Below are positions 54,766 through 62,938 of a stretch of 64,000 nucleotides of DNA, piece by piece (positions within the stretch are counted from its first letter, which is position 1; every line of letters starts with the position of its first letter). The position numbers and the translations under genes were made by a program. The stretch is from Anaerolineae bacterium (GTDB lineage: Bacteria > Chloroflexota > Anaerolineae > Aggregatilineales > Phototrophicaceae): positions 1 to 64,000 of the forward strand of contig JAJDZV010000005.1 of the NCBI GenBank assembly GCA_022824465.1, read 5' to 3'. The notes under the pieces were generated by a model. That model had not been told where the DNA came from and ran no database searches. It saw only the letters and a program-made list of their open reading frames with translations.

Positions 54766-55413
54766 TCAGCTTGCGTCGCGCGCCAAGGGAAACGAAGGCA
54801 AGTGACCAAAGCGTCCACGCTCCAAAATGGCTTGGTAATCCCTCAAGTCTTCGGGGATATCGATGTCCAGAGCCAGGCGGTCGGAGCGGTAGACGGCGAC
54901 GTGAAGACCGGCTCGCTTCGCCAGGTCTATGTGCCGGCGGTAGCTGCCGGCGCCGTATTCGTACTGAATGGCGCCAGGCGGACGGACCAAGAGGGCGTTT
55001 GTGCCGTCGCTGCCGCGATCGGTGGCGATGACCATCGAGCGATTTTCAGCCAAACCGATCATCGCCTGGATATCGTCGGCGTTGACGAAGGGAAGATCGG
55101 CGGGCAGGACGAGCACGGCGTCGGCGCGCCAGCTCTCGACAACCATTGTCGCGCGCAGCAGCGCCGGATTCAAATTGGAGAACGCGCCTTCCTGCAAGGT
55201 CTTGGCTCCGAATTCGCGCGCGATGGCGAGAGCCCGCGTATCACGAGAGACTACCAGAACGCCGGTCACTTGTTGGACAGTCGTAGTCACGGACAGGACG
55301 TGTCGAAACATGGCGGTCGCGAGCTCGAGACGCTGGGCGGGCGATAGCGCCGACGCCAGTCGACTTTTGGCATTGTCCAGAGGCTTCAGCGGAACTATCG
55401 CCCAGAGGCTCAT
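54766..55413 (-). CDS. cofC: Phosphoenolpyruvate/2-phospholactate guanylyltransferase (CofC/FbiD)
   Basis: CofC activates phospholactate or phosphoenolpyruvate with GTP for F420 synthesis. The 215-residue protein opens AIVPLKPLDNAKSRLASALS and has VLVLPADLPFVNADDI (metal and base site) and DIDIPEDL at the end. ATG 55413 overlaps the cofD stop (ATGA), so both are coupled. In bacteria the substrate is often phosphoenolpyruvate, giving dehydro-F420, which the neighbouring nitroreductase would reduce. Confidence 0.92.
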   Translation of the reverse strand: MSLWAIVPLKPLDNAKSRLASALSPAQRLELATAMFRHVLSVTTTVQQVTGVLVVSRDTRALAIAREFGAKTLQEGAFSNLNPALLRATMVVESWRADAVLVLPADLPFVNADDIQAMIGLAENRSMVIATDRGSDGTNALLVRPPGAIQYEYGAGSYRRHIDLAKRAGLHVAVYRSDRLALDIDIPEDLRDYQAILERGRFGHLPSFPLARDAS

Positions 55414-56354
55414 CGCGTCCAGCCTTTTATCCAAGCCAGGATTTCGCGCGCCAGACGCGTCTTGGCTGAAAGGTCGGTCATCAGCGTGTCAGCGCGCAAG
55501 ATGCGGAGCCCGTTGGCGGTGAAGGCTTCATTGCGGCAGTCGTCGACGAATCCGCTGATCATGTTGCGGTAGAAGTTCGCCACAGACGCGGCTGAGATCT
55601 CGATGTTCAATTCGCTCATAATTTTCGCCGTTGGTCCCTTGACCGCGGCGCCGCCAATGATCGGCGTCACCGCCACAATTGGCAAGGGCAAGCCGGCGAG
55701 AAAGGCGCGCAGGCCGGGAACAGCCAGTATCGGCGCGAGCGAAAGCCAGGGATTGGACGGCGCGATCAAAACGATGTCGGCGTTGCGAAGGGCATGGCGC
55801 GCGGCAGTCGTTAGCTGGGCCAGTCGGCAGTCTTTATGCTTGATTGACGTGACGATCGGCTGCCAACGATGCCTGACGAAGTATTCTTGGAAGCCCAGGG
55901 CGCCGTGGTCTTTTGTTTCAATGATGGTCGGCATTTCGGCGTCCGTCATGGGCAGCAAACGAGAACGAATACCCAGACGCTCGGTCAGGCAGGCGGTGGC
56001 ATCGGTCAGCGTATGACCGCGCCGTAGCAGGTCCGTGCGGACAAGATGCGTAGCCAGATCTTTGTCGCCGAGCCGAAACCAGGGCTCAAAGCCGTAGTTT
56101 GTCGCGAGGCTTTGAAGCGCGGCGGTCGAATCGTTGGCGCGTCCCCAGCCGGTTTCCGGATCGACCAGACCGGACAAGGTATACATCAAAGTATCGAGGT
56201 CGGGGCAGATTTTCAGACCGAGATGCCAGAAATCGTCGCCTGTATTGACGATAAAGGTCAGGCGTTCAGCCGCGACGACTTGCGCCAAACCGAGCGCAAG
56301 CTTGGCGCCGCCGACGCCGCCAATCAAGACAACAATGTTTTCGTCTAGCGCCAT
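55410..56354 (-). CDS. cofD: 2-phospho-L-lactate/PEP transferase (CofD/FbiA)
   Basis: CofD joins the activated three-carbon unit to the deazaflavin Fo, giving F420-0 or dehydro-F420-0. Motifs are V-L-I-G-G-V-G-G-A-K-L-A-L-G-L at the N-terminus, NTGDDFWHLGLKICPDLDT, LTDATACLTERLG, APSNPWLSLAPIL and the C-terminal IEISAASVANFY region. ATG 56354 gives 314 residues; a Met six codons upstream is possible. It overlaps the nitroreductase end by 10 bases. The Fo synthase genes (cofG/cofH or fbiC) are not in the window. Confidence 0.94.
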   Translation of the reverse strand: MALDENIVVLIGGVGGAKLALGLAQVVAAERLTFIVNTGDDFWHLGLKICPDLDTLMYTLSGLVDPETGWGRANDSTAALQSLATNYGFEPWFRLGDKDLATHLVRTDLLRRGHTLTDATACLTERLGIRSRLLPMTDAEMPTIIETKDHGALGFQEYFVRHRWQPIVTSIKHKDCRLAQLTTAARHALRNADIVLIAPSNPWLSLAPILAVPGLRAFLAGLPLPIVAVTPIIGGAAVKGPTAKIMSELNIEISAASVANFYRNMISGFVDDCRNEAFTANGLRILRADTLMTDLSAKTRLAREILAWIKGWTR

Positions 56355-56950
56355 AGTGTTTGGCTGTCCCATGGTTCGCGGCTTTTGCGGCGAGTCTGCG
56401 CCGGATAACCCAGCGTGACCATGCCTTGGGGCCGCCAATCGGCCGGCAGCTCCAGCACGGACGCGACCAGGTCTTGGCAGAATAGCGGCGCGCACATCCA
56501 GCACGCGCCCAAGCCCAGGCTGGCCGCCATCAGCAGCAGGTTCTGGCCAGCCATCGCCGTGCTCTGCAGCGCCATGGCGGCTTCGTGCGCATTACGTTGA
56601 TCATCGGTGTAGACATCCATGTCTTGCAAGCTGGCGCAGAGCAGAATCAGAAGCGGCGCTGAGGTTATTCGCAGATGCGAGCGGCTGACGTCCGCCTCTA
56701 TGAGCGCATGCGGCGCGCCGTCGGCTTGCAGGTCTTGTCGCAGGCGGGCGCCCATCTCCCGCGCCAGGCGTTCCTTTGTCGTTGCCGCCTCAATTATTAC
56801 GAAGCGCCAGGGCTGGCGATTATGGGCGGAGGGCGCCCAGATTGCCGCCTCCAGCAGCTTCTGGATATGCGCCTTTGGCACGGCGCGCGTCTCGTAACGG
56901 CGCAGCGATCGGCGATCGCGCAAGAATTGCAGCAATTCGCTGGCGTTCAT
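56345..56950 (-). CDS. Nitroreductase-family protein, likely dehydro-F420 reductase
   Basis: A 201-residue FMN-dependent nitroreductase. Motifs are R-R-S-L-R-R-Y near the start, A-P-S-A-H-N-R-Q-P-W-R-F-V-I (FMN), LLLMAASLGLGACWM and LGYPAQ. In actinobacteria FbiB joins a CofE domain and a domain of this family in one protein, and that second domain reduces dehydro-F420-0. Here it is a separate gene 7 bases after cofE and overlapping cofD, so the same role is a reasonable inference. Confidence 0.88.
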   Translation of the reverse strand: MNASELLQFLRDRRSLRRYETRAVPKAHIQKLLEAAIWAPSAHNRQPWRFVIIEAATTKERLAREMGARLRQDLQADGAPHALIEADVSRSHLRITSAPLLILLCASLQDMDVYTDDQRNAHEAAMALQSTAMAGQNLLLMAASLGLGACWMCAPLFCQDLVASVLELPADWRPQGMVTLGYPAQTRRKSREPWDSQTLWR

Positions 56951-56957
56951 CGACGCG

Positions 56958-57725
56958 CTAGCGGTAGAGATCGTGCTGAGCGGAGCGGATCAACTCGGCG
57001 GCGCGACCGTGCGCCGCGCCCAGGTCGAGCCCGCGAACGACGACGGCCGGCAAACCTTCGTCGGCCTCGCCAGAGAGCAAATGCGCCGCCGATGCGACCA
57101 GGTCGGCATAAGCCAACTGCGTGACTTCGAGGACGCGGCCGTAGAGATCGCGGCTGCCGCGCAAGTCCATCACGGCCGGCAAACCAGCGGCGCCAATGGC
57201 GACGCCGACGTTGCCGACGCGAAAGGCGCGGCCGTGGGTATCGCTGATGATGACGGCGATGTCCAGGCCGAGCCGGCGCTTAATGTCGGCGCGAATCTCT
57301 GCGGCTGCGCGGTCAGGATCGCAGGGCAAGAGCAGCGCCGCTTCATCGCCGTGTTCGATATTGCTTTGGTCGACGCCGGCGTTAGCGGAGACGAACCCGA
57401 GCCGATGCTCAGTGACCAGCACGCCTAGGCGCTTGCGCGAGACCGCTCTGGATTCCTGCAGGATTAGCTCGACCAATCGAGGATCCTTGCCCGTCTCGGT
57501 TGCCAAACGGTCCGCTTGGCTCGAGGGGCAAACCTCGGACAGACGCAGATAACGCCCCTCGGCTTTGGCGACGATCTTAGAGGCGATGACCAGCACATCG
57601 CCGCTAATCAGCGTCAGCCGGGACGACTCGGCGCGCGCGGCAATAATGCCAACGATGTCATCGCCCGCTTGAATCAGGGGGATATCTGGAATGGCGAACG
57701 CGGAGAAACTTGGCGGGCGCGTCAT
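56958..57725 (-). CDS. cofE: F420-0:gamma-glutamyl ligase
   Basis: CofE adds glutamates to the F420-0 tail with GTP. The 255-residue protein has DIPLIQAGDDIVGII, SGDVLVIASKIVAKAEGR, GVDQSNIEHG and D-T-H-G-R-A-F-R, all CofE-typical and metal- or substrate-binding. It is a stand-alone CofE without the C-terminal FbiB reductase domain, which is the next gene. ATG 57725 overlaps the npdG stop (ATGA). Confidence 0.94.
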   Translation of the reverse strand: MTRPPSFSAFAIPDIPLIQAGDDIVGIIAARAESSRLTLISGDVLVIASKIVAKAEGRYLRLSEVCPSSQADRLATETGKDPRLVELILQESRAVSRKRLGVLVTEHRLGFVSANAGVDQSNIEHGDEAALLLPCDPDRAAAEIRADIKRRLGLDIAVIISDTHGRAFRVGNVGVAIGAAGLPAVMDLRGSRDLYGRVLEVTQLAYADLVASAAHLLSGEADEGLPAVVVRGLDLGAAHGRAAELIRSAQHDLYR

Positions 57726-58384
57726 ACAGCCGAATCCAATCCAGTGATGCGTATGCCGGCGCCTCGCACTTTGTAGACGCGGTTGATGTGCAAGAGCACG
57801 GGCGTCAGGGACTCGGCGGCGACGGCATTTTTCAGCGGACCGGCATCGACGCCGCGCATGCCGGCGGCTGTCACCAGCTCGAGGACAGTCGACTTGGCGT
57901 CGGCGTCGTCGGCGCAGACCAGGACATCACAGTCGACATCGCGATCAAGCTGTCGCAACTTGACCGCGCTGACATTTTGAAAGGCGGCGACGACTGCAAC
58001 GTCGGCGCCAAGCAGCGCCTGCGCTTCCAAGGCGGCCGCGCGCCCGCCGGGCAGGTTGACAGCCGTGATTTCCGGCGGTTGAAGCGGCACGGTCAGGTCA
58101 ACCAAGAGTTTGCCCTGGCATTGGTCGCGCACAGTTCGCAAGGTGGGCGCGTGCGCGCCGTAGGGAACGCTAAGGATCACGATGTCAGCGGCGGCGGCCG
58201 CGGCTTCATTCGCCATGCCGATCAGGAGATCGGCGCCGAGCTCGACATTCATTTCCCGGGCGCGCCTTTCGGCTTTTTCGGCGGCGCGCGACCCGATGAT
58301 GACGCGATAGCCACTCCGCGCCCAACGCATAGCCAAACCGGCGCCCTCGTTGCCGGTGCCGCCCAGGATTGCCAATGCGGTCAT
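57722..58384 (-). CDS. npdG: F420-dependent NADP reductase (NpdG type)
   Basis: This enzyme moves hydride between F420 and NADP. The 220-residue protein has the Rossmann motif A-I-L-G-G-T-G-N-E-G, VIIGSRAAEKAERRA, VILSVPYGAHAPTL, and VVAAFQNVSA, with family-typical GADVAVV. ATG 58384 has GAGG 5 bases before it. Its presence in the operon would supply F420H2 for the LLM enzyme. Coupled to cofE. Confidence 0.92.
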   Translation of the reverse strand: MTALAILGGTGNEGAGLAMRWARSGYRVIIGSRAAEKAERRAREMNVELGADLLIGMANEAAAAAADIVILSVPYGAHAPTLRTVRDQCQGKLLVDLTVPLQPPEITAVNLPGGRAAALEAQALLGADVAVVAAFQNVSAVKLRQLDRDVDCDVLVCADDADAKSTVLELVTAAGMRGVDAGPLKNAVAAESLTPVLLHINRVYKVRGAGIRITGLDSAV

Positions 58385-58414
58385 AGTCACCTCAGTCACT
58401 TGTTCGGAGCCGAG

Positions 58415-59776
58415 CTAGGATTGTATAGCATCCAGGGCGTTTCGCGTATACTTTTCCCACAGGGCAGGCGCCAGCGCCAGCGCTTCGGCGGCGATTTCGG
58501 CTTCGTTGAGCGTCAGTAGTTCTCGGTCTCGCATGAGCAAACGGCCGGCGCAAATCGTTGTGGTCACCTGGGAGGCTTCAAAACCGAAGAGGAGATGCCA
58601 GGGCAAATTGCCGGCGGTCAGCGGCGTAAAGGGTTGATAATCGACGAAGATGAGATCGGCAACCGCGCCCGGGGAGATCTCGCCGATGATCTCGCCTGGG
58701 AAGTACCGCTGCATTAGGCGCGCGTTGTTTTGCCAAGCCATGCGCGCGATATTCATGCCATTTGCCCGGCGCGGATCGCGATTAACGACTTTGTGCAGCA
58801 GATAGGCCGCTTTCCATTCGGCCCACATATTGTTGCTGAAGCCATCGTTGCCGAGGCAAAGTTTGACGCCAGCTTCTAGCAAACCATCGATATCGGCCGC
58901 GCCTACCCCGTTGTTCATGTTGGAGCGCGGCTGATGGCTGACCCAGACGCCGCGGTCGCGCAGGATGTCGCGTTCAGCCGCGTTGATGTGCACGCAATGC
59001 GCGGCGATGGTCGCGTCGCGCCAGATGCCGAATCGGTCGAGCCGCTCCACGACGCGCAGGCCGCTGCGGCGAAGGCTGTCTTTTTCATCGGCTTCGTGCT
59101 CGGCGACATGAATATGGAATCCGGCGTCGGCTGGCATGGCGTCGGCGCAGGCGCGCAGACTTTCATCACTCAGGGTTAAGCTGGCGTGCAGACCAAAGGC
59201 GCCGCGAAGACGGGGGTGCGTCGCCGTAGCCGACATAAAGCGCAGATTCTCGTCGATGCCGGCTTGCAATTTGGATTTGCCGTCGCGATCGGATACTTCG
59301 TAACAGAGCAGGGCGCGCAGACCGGCGGCGTCGACGGCGGCGCCGATTATGTCGAGGCTGCCGGCGATGCAATTCGGGCTGGCGTGATGATCCACCAGGC
59401 TGGTCGCGCCGTGTTTGATGGCGTCGACAAGGCAGACCAAAGCGCTGGCGCGGACGCTGTCGCGATCGAGGGCCTTGTCCAGGGGCCACCAAAGTTGGTC
59501 AAGGATTTGCGGAAAGTCTCGCGGCGCTGGTCCGGGAATCGCCAGGCCGCGAGCGTAGGCGCCGTAGAAGTGCGTATGGGCGCAGATATTGCCCGGCATC
59601 ACGTACTGCCCGCGAGCGTCAATGATTTCCGCTTCAGGATGCCCTGACTCCAGTTCCTGGCGCGTGCCGAGCGCTGTGATCTTGTCTTCGGCGACATGCA
59701 AGGCGTGATCGGCCAAGACGCGCGGGTCGTCGCCCAAGGTCACGATGGTCGCGTTTACAATCAGCAATTCAGACAT
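58415..59776 (-). CDS. ssnA: SsnA-type metal-dependent aminohydrolase
   Basis: The 453-residue amidohydrolase starts at ATG 59776, where GGAGG is 8 bases upstream. Metal ligands are in A-H-T-H-F-Y-G-A near residue 61, the HHASP stretch, a mid HIHVAEHE, AHCVH and LGNDGFSNN. The segments L-C-Y-E-V-S-D-R-D-G and DHHASPN match the SsnA family, which elsewhere lies beside selenium-dependent molybdenum hydroxylases together with yqeC. Its reaction in that pathway is not established; a deamination of a purine-like ring is plausible. It leads into the F420 genes with a 30-base gap. Confidence 0.85.
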   Translation of the reverse strand: MSELLIVNATIVTLGDDPRVLADHALHVAEDKITALGTRQELESGHPEAEIIDARGQYVMPGNICAHTHFYGAYARGLAIPGPAPRDFPQILDQLWWPLDKALDRDSVRASALVCLVDAIKHGATSLVDHHASPNCIAGSLDIIGAAVDAAGLRALLCYEVSDRDGKSKLQAGIDENLRFMSATATHPRLRGAFGLHASLTLSDESLRACADAMPADAGFHIHVAEHEADEKDSLRRSGLRVVERLDRFGIWRDATIAAHCVHINAAERDILRDRGVWVSHQPRSNMNNGVGAADIDGLLEAGVKLCLGNDGFSNNMWAEWKAAYLLHKVVNRDPRRANGMNIARMAWQNNARLMQRYFPGEIIGEISPGAVADLIFVDYQPFTPLTAGNLPWHLLFGFEASQVTTTICAGRLLMRDRELLTLNEAEIAAEALALAPALWEKYTRNALDAIQS

Positions 59777-59795
59777 ATGTCCCGCCTCCCGCCGT

Positions 59796-60239
59796 TCAGT
59801 TGCGCAACGCGTGATAGACGCGATCGACATAGTAGTCGGCGACGCTGTACAGATCGCTGATGGTCTCGGCGCCAATGAAGCGGTCCCAGGTCGTGCGGAT
59901 GAAGCTGACCGACCGCGCCGGCAGATTGGCTATCGGCGGGTCGCGCTGGATCAGACGCCGAAACTGCACCTGGTAGTAGATGTCGCGGGAACGCGCGCTT
60001 TCGTCCGGCAGCAAGTCTTGGCGGCGGGCGAGCTCCAAGCCGGTGACGCGAGCGAAGTAGGCGATTGTGCCGCTGCGTTCGCGAAAGGTTCTACCGCTGA
60101 GAAAGAGGGCGATGTATTCGGCATTCAGTCCGCGGGGCAGTTGCCGCTGCGGAATGCGATACCAATGATAATCGCGCGCGATGTCAAGGTCTTTCTTGCG
60201 TTTAATGACGCCGACCAGCACTCGGTCATCAGCGTACAT
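59796..60239 (-). CDS. Conserved hypothetical protein
   Basis: A 147-residue soluble protein, rich in Arg and Tyr. Its central part reads MYADDRVLVGVIKRKKDLDI, RDYHWYRIPQRQLPRG and YYVDRVYHALRN. I do not recognise a named family, but the tight spacing (20-22 bases on both sides) and well-formed start support a real gene. No metal site, membrane segment or repeat is seen. It lies between a PLP enzyme and ssnA in the array. Confidence 0.6.
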   Translation of the reverse strand: MYADDRVLVGVIKRKKDLDIARDYHWYRIPQRQLPRGLNAEYIALFLSGRTFRERSGTIAYFARVTGLELARRQDLLPDESARSRDIYYQVQFRRLIQRDPPIANLPARSVSFIRTTWDRFIGAETISDLYSVADYYVDRVYHALRN

Positions 60240-60260
60240 CGTTGATCCTGTGTCTTAGGT

Positions 60261-61640
60261 CTAGGGGCCGCGTTGCGCCAGCAAACGACTGTCGACCTCG
60301 GCGACGCGCTCCTGCTGGCGGATCCACCAGGCTGGGTCGCGCTGGGCGTCCAGTTCGTCGACGGATTTGCCCTGTTGCTCCACCCAGGTGTAATACTTGA
60401 GATTATGCCAGCGTTCGCGGGCCTCGCGGCTGCCTTCCATGATCCAATCGGCGCCAGCGCGGTGAAAGACGCCGTCAATTATCGCTGTCGCCTGAGCCTC
60501 GTCTAGCGGACCGTGGTCGCGGCGCAAGCGCGCCATGACAGATCCGTAACGTTCCATGGCATCGGTGGCGACCGTCACAATGACATCCCGGCTGGTCATA
60601 TCGTAGAATTTGGCGGTTTTGATGGCGCCAATTATATTGCATATGCCGCTGATGCCCAAGATTTGCGCGAGCTGCTGAACCTGATCCGGCGCCAAGCCCA
60701 ATCGCTTGCGCAGGGCGTCGCGCCCGCTCGCTTCCGCCAGGACGCGCAAACCGTTCAGGGCATCCATGTCGTCTATCGCCATGAGGGCGTCCATATTGAA
60801 GACGTTATGAATCCAAGTCACATGCTTGTCGCCGATGCCTTGAATCTCGTGAGCGCCATAACCATTATTGAACAGGGTCGGGCATTGAATCGGCTCCAGA
60901 CCAACGATTTTGTGGTCGGGCCAGACCTGCTTCAGCCGGTCGCCGGCGGCGATTGTGCCTGCGCTGCCCATCGCCGAAACAAAAGCCGAAATCTGGCCGG
61001 CGCCGATGCCATCGGCCTGCAACTCAGCCGCCAAGTCGACCAGGGTATTGCCAGTCACGTAATAGTGAAAACGGTAATTGCCCATCACTTCGAACTGATT
61101 GAGCACACGAATCTTGGGATCGCTCCGCCGCAGCCGCCTCACCTCGTCATAAATCTCCTTGACGTTGCTTTCGCTGCCGGCCGTGCGGATGATGCGCGCG
61201 CCGTAGCGGCTGATGCGCTCGAAGCGTTCCTGGCTCATTTCCTCCGGCAAGACGACAATGCTGTCGTATTCCATGCGGCAACCGATGAAAGCGCCGCCGA
61301 TGCCATAGTTGCCGGTCGAGGGCCAGACAAGGGTATGCTCGTTGGGATCGACTTCGCCGAGCAGCTGTTTCTCCAGCAATACCGAGTAGGCGGCGCCCAC
61401 CTTGTGGCTGCCGGAGGGGAAGCCCATGCCATAGATAAGCGCGATATTGGCGTCGACGCCGGTGAGCGCCTTTGGCAAGACGATGTGATAGACGCGATTC
61501 TGCCCGTCGCGCCAGCTTATGTTGTATAGATTCAGGGGACTGAGCGGGTCGTCCTCAAGCGCGGCCCGCGCTTCGGCTCGCAACGCGGGATCAATTGTCT
61601 GCGGGCGCAACATTTCTTCAAAGCTGGGACCAGTGACCAT
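60261..61640 (-). CDS. Fold-type II PLP-dependent enzyme
   Basis: The 459-residue enzyme belongs to the tryptophan synthase beta / cysteine synthase superfamily. The PLP lysine is in P-S-G-S-H-K-V-G-A-A-Y, and the substrate loop reads W-P-S-T-G-N-Y-G-I-G-G. The N-terminus has a long extension before the core and the C-terminal 60 residues (GVFHRAGADWIMEGSREARERW onward) are extra. Reaction unknown; beta-elimination or replacement and threonine-type dehydration are possible. ATG 61640 has AGGAG 6 bases upstream. Confidence 0.8.
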   Translation of the reverse strand: MVTGPSFEEMLRPQTIDPALRAEARAALEDDPLSPLNLYNISWRDGQNRVYHIVLPKALTGVDANIALIYGMGFPSGSHKVGAAYSVLLEKQLLGEVDPNEHTLVWPSTGNYGIGGAFIGCRMEYDSIVVLPEEMSQERFERISRYGARIIRTAGSESNVKEIYDEVRRLRRSDPKIRVLNQFEVMGNYRFHYYVTGNTLVDLAAELQADGIGAGQISAFVSAMGSAGTIAAGDRLKQVWPDHKIVGLEPIQCPTLFNNGYGAHEIQGIGDKHVTWIHNVFNMDALMAIDDMDALNGLRVLAEASGRDALRKRLGLAPDQVQQLAQILGISGICNIIGAIKTAKFYDMTSRDVIVTVATDAMERYGSVMARLRRDHGPLDEAQATAIIDGVFHRAGADWIMEGSREARERWHNLKYYTWVEQQGKSVDELDAQRDPAWWIRQQERVAEVDSRLLAQRGP

Positions 61641-61650
61641 CCTGCACTCC

Positions 61651-61902
61651 TCATTGGGCGCCGGGCGCATCATCTTCCATCAGGTTCAATTGTCTTTCCA
61701 GCAGCCGCATTTCATTCAAGATTTCGCTGCGTTTCCGCGCCAATTCGCGATACAGCTGGCGGTCTTCGCTCGACATATCTTGGCTCTTGCCGCCGTTGGC
61801 CATAATCAAGGCGTCTATGCGGCTGTCAATCGCTTCATAATCAGCGACCAACTGCCGGTATTGACGCACCAGCTGCAAGTCTTTGCCTTCAGACGCGGCC
61901 AT
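61651..61902 (-). CDS. Small coiled-coil protein
   Basis: An 83-residue charged protein with heptad-like Leu/Ile pattern (DLQLVRQYRQLVADYEAIDSRI, LYRELARKRSEILNEMRLLERQL), so a coiled coil or helical hairpin is likely. The ATG 61902 lies inside the end of the glycosyltransferase gene; translation is probably coupled. No family recognised. The upstream in-frame Met would make 25 more basic residues but is less well placed. Confidence 0.6.
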   Translation of the reverse strand: MAASEGKDLQLVRQYRQLVADYEAIDSRIDALIMANGGKSQDMSSEDRQLYRELARKRSEILNEMRLLERQLNLMEDDAPGAQ

Positions 61903-62938
61903 CGATTTCCGCTTCCGGTGGAGTCTGCTCGATAGTTTCAGCGTTCGGCTGCGCCATGACGGGAAGGGCGCGCGCACGCTGAACCGGCGCGCGCGATTCC
62001 GTCAGCCCGAAGGTAGAGGCGACGATGTATAGCGGACGATCGCGCGATTCGTCGTAGATACGCGCGACATATTGGCCGATGATGAAAAGGAAAAACAATT
62101 GAAAAGCGCTGAGCAGAAGCAGCAGGATGATAGTGGTTGATTGCCCGCCAAAAAACTCTTCGCCCAGCGCCAGGCGCAAGCCGGAAATCACGATGCCAAC
62201 GAGCAGCGAGGCGACCGCCAGAGAAAGACTGATAAAGATCATGATTTGCAGCGGAAAGAATGAAAAGCTGGTGATGGCGTCCAAGGCGAAGGCGATCATT
62301 TTGCGCAGCGGGTACTTCGTTTCCCCCCAGACGCGTTCTTCGCGCACATATTCGACGCCGGTCTGTTTATAGCCGACCCAACTGGTCAAGCCGCGCACAA
62401 AACGATAATGTTCGCGCATTTGACGCAGCACGGCGGCGACGCGTTCGTCCATTAGACGAAAATCACCGGTGTCGACGGGTATGTCGATGTCGGTGATGCG
62501 ATGAAGCAGGCGATAGAAGACTTTGGCGCTGAAGCGTTTCCACAGGCTCTCGCCGCGGCGCTCGGCGCGTATGGCGTAGACGACGTCATAACCTTCTTTC
62601 CATTTGGCGATTAAACGGGGTATGACCGCCGGCGGATCCTGCAGATCGGCATCGATCAGGATGACGGCGCGCCCGCAGGCGTAATCGATGCCGGCTGTCA
62701 CTGCGATCTGATGCCCGAAATTCCGCGCGAAACTAATCACCCTTAGACGCGCGTCGGTTTCGGCCAATTGCAGCATCAGTTCGTGGGAGGCATCGGTGCT
62801 GCCATCGTTGACCAGAATCAGCTCCCAGCTCTCGTCAATGCCGTCCAGCGTCGAGCGCACCTCTTGGCAGAAGCGTTTGAGGTTGCCGGCTTCGTTGTAA
62901 ACCGGCGCCACAACTGAAATCGTCGGTCGCGCGCTCAT
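61889..62938 (-). CDS. Family 2 glycosyltransferase with membrane anchor (GtrB/DPM1-like)
   Basis: The 349-residue protein has a GT2 catalytic domain: V-V-A-P-V-Y-N-E-A-G, V-N-D-G-S-T-D, D-A-D-L-Q-D-P-P (metal site) and V-D-T-G-D-F-R-L-M, followed by two hydrophobic helices near residues 230-300. It is likely to move a sugar to polyprenyl phosphate at the inner face of the membrane for cell-surface glycans. Start overlaps the thrC stop (ATGA). Confidence 0.92.
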   Translation of the reverse strand: MSARPTISVVAPVYNEAGNLKRFCQEVRSTLDGIDESWELILVNDGSTDASHELMLQLAETDARLRVISFARNFGHQIAVTAGIDYACGRAVILIDADLQDPPAVIPRLIAKWKEGYDVVYAIRAERRGESLWKRFSAKVFYRLLHRITDIDIPVDTGDFRLMDERVAAVLRQMREHYRFVRGLTSWVGYKQTGVEYVREERVWGETKYPLRKMIAFALDAITSFSFFPLQIMIFISLSLAVASLLVGIVISGLRLALGEEFFGGQSTTIILLLLLSAFQLFFLFIIGQYVARIYDESRDRPLYIVASTFGLTESRAPVQRARALPVMAQPNAETIEQTPPEAEIDGRV

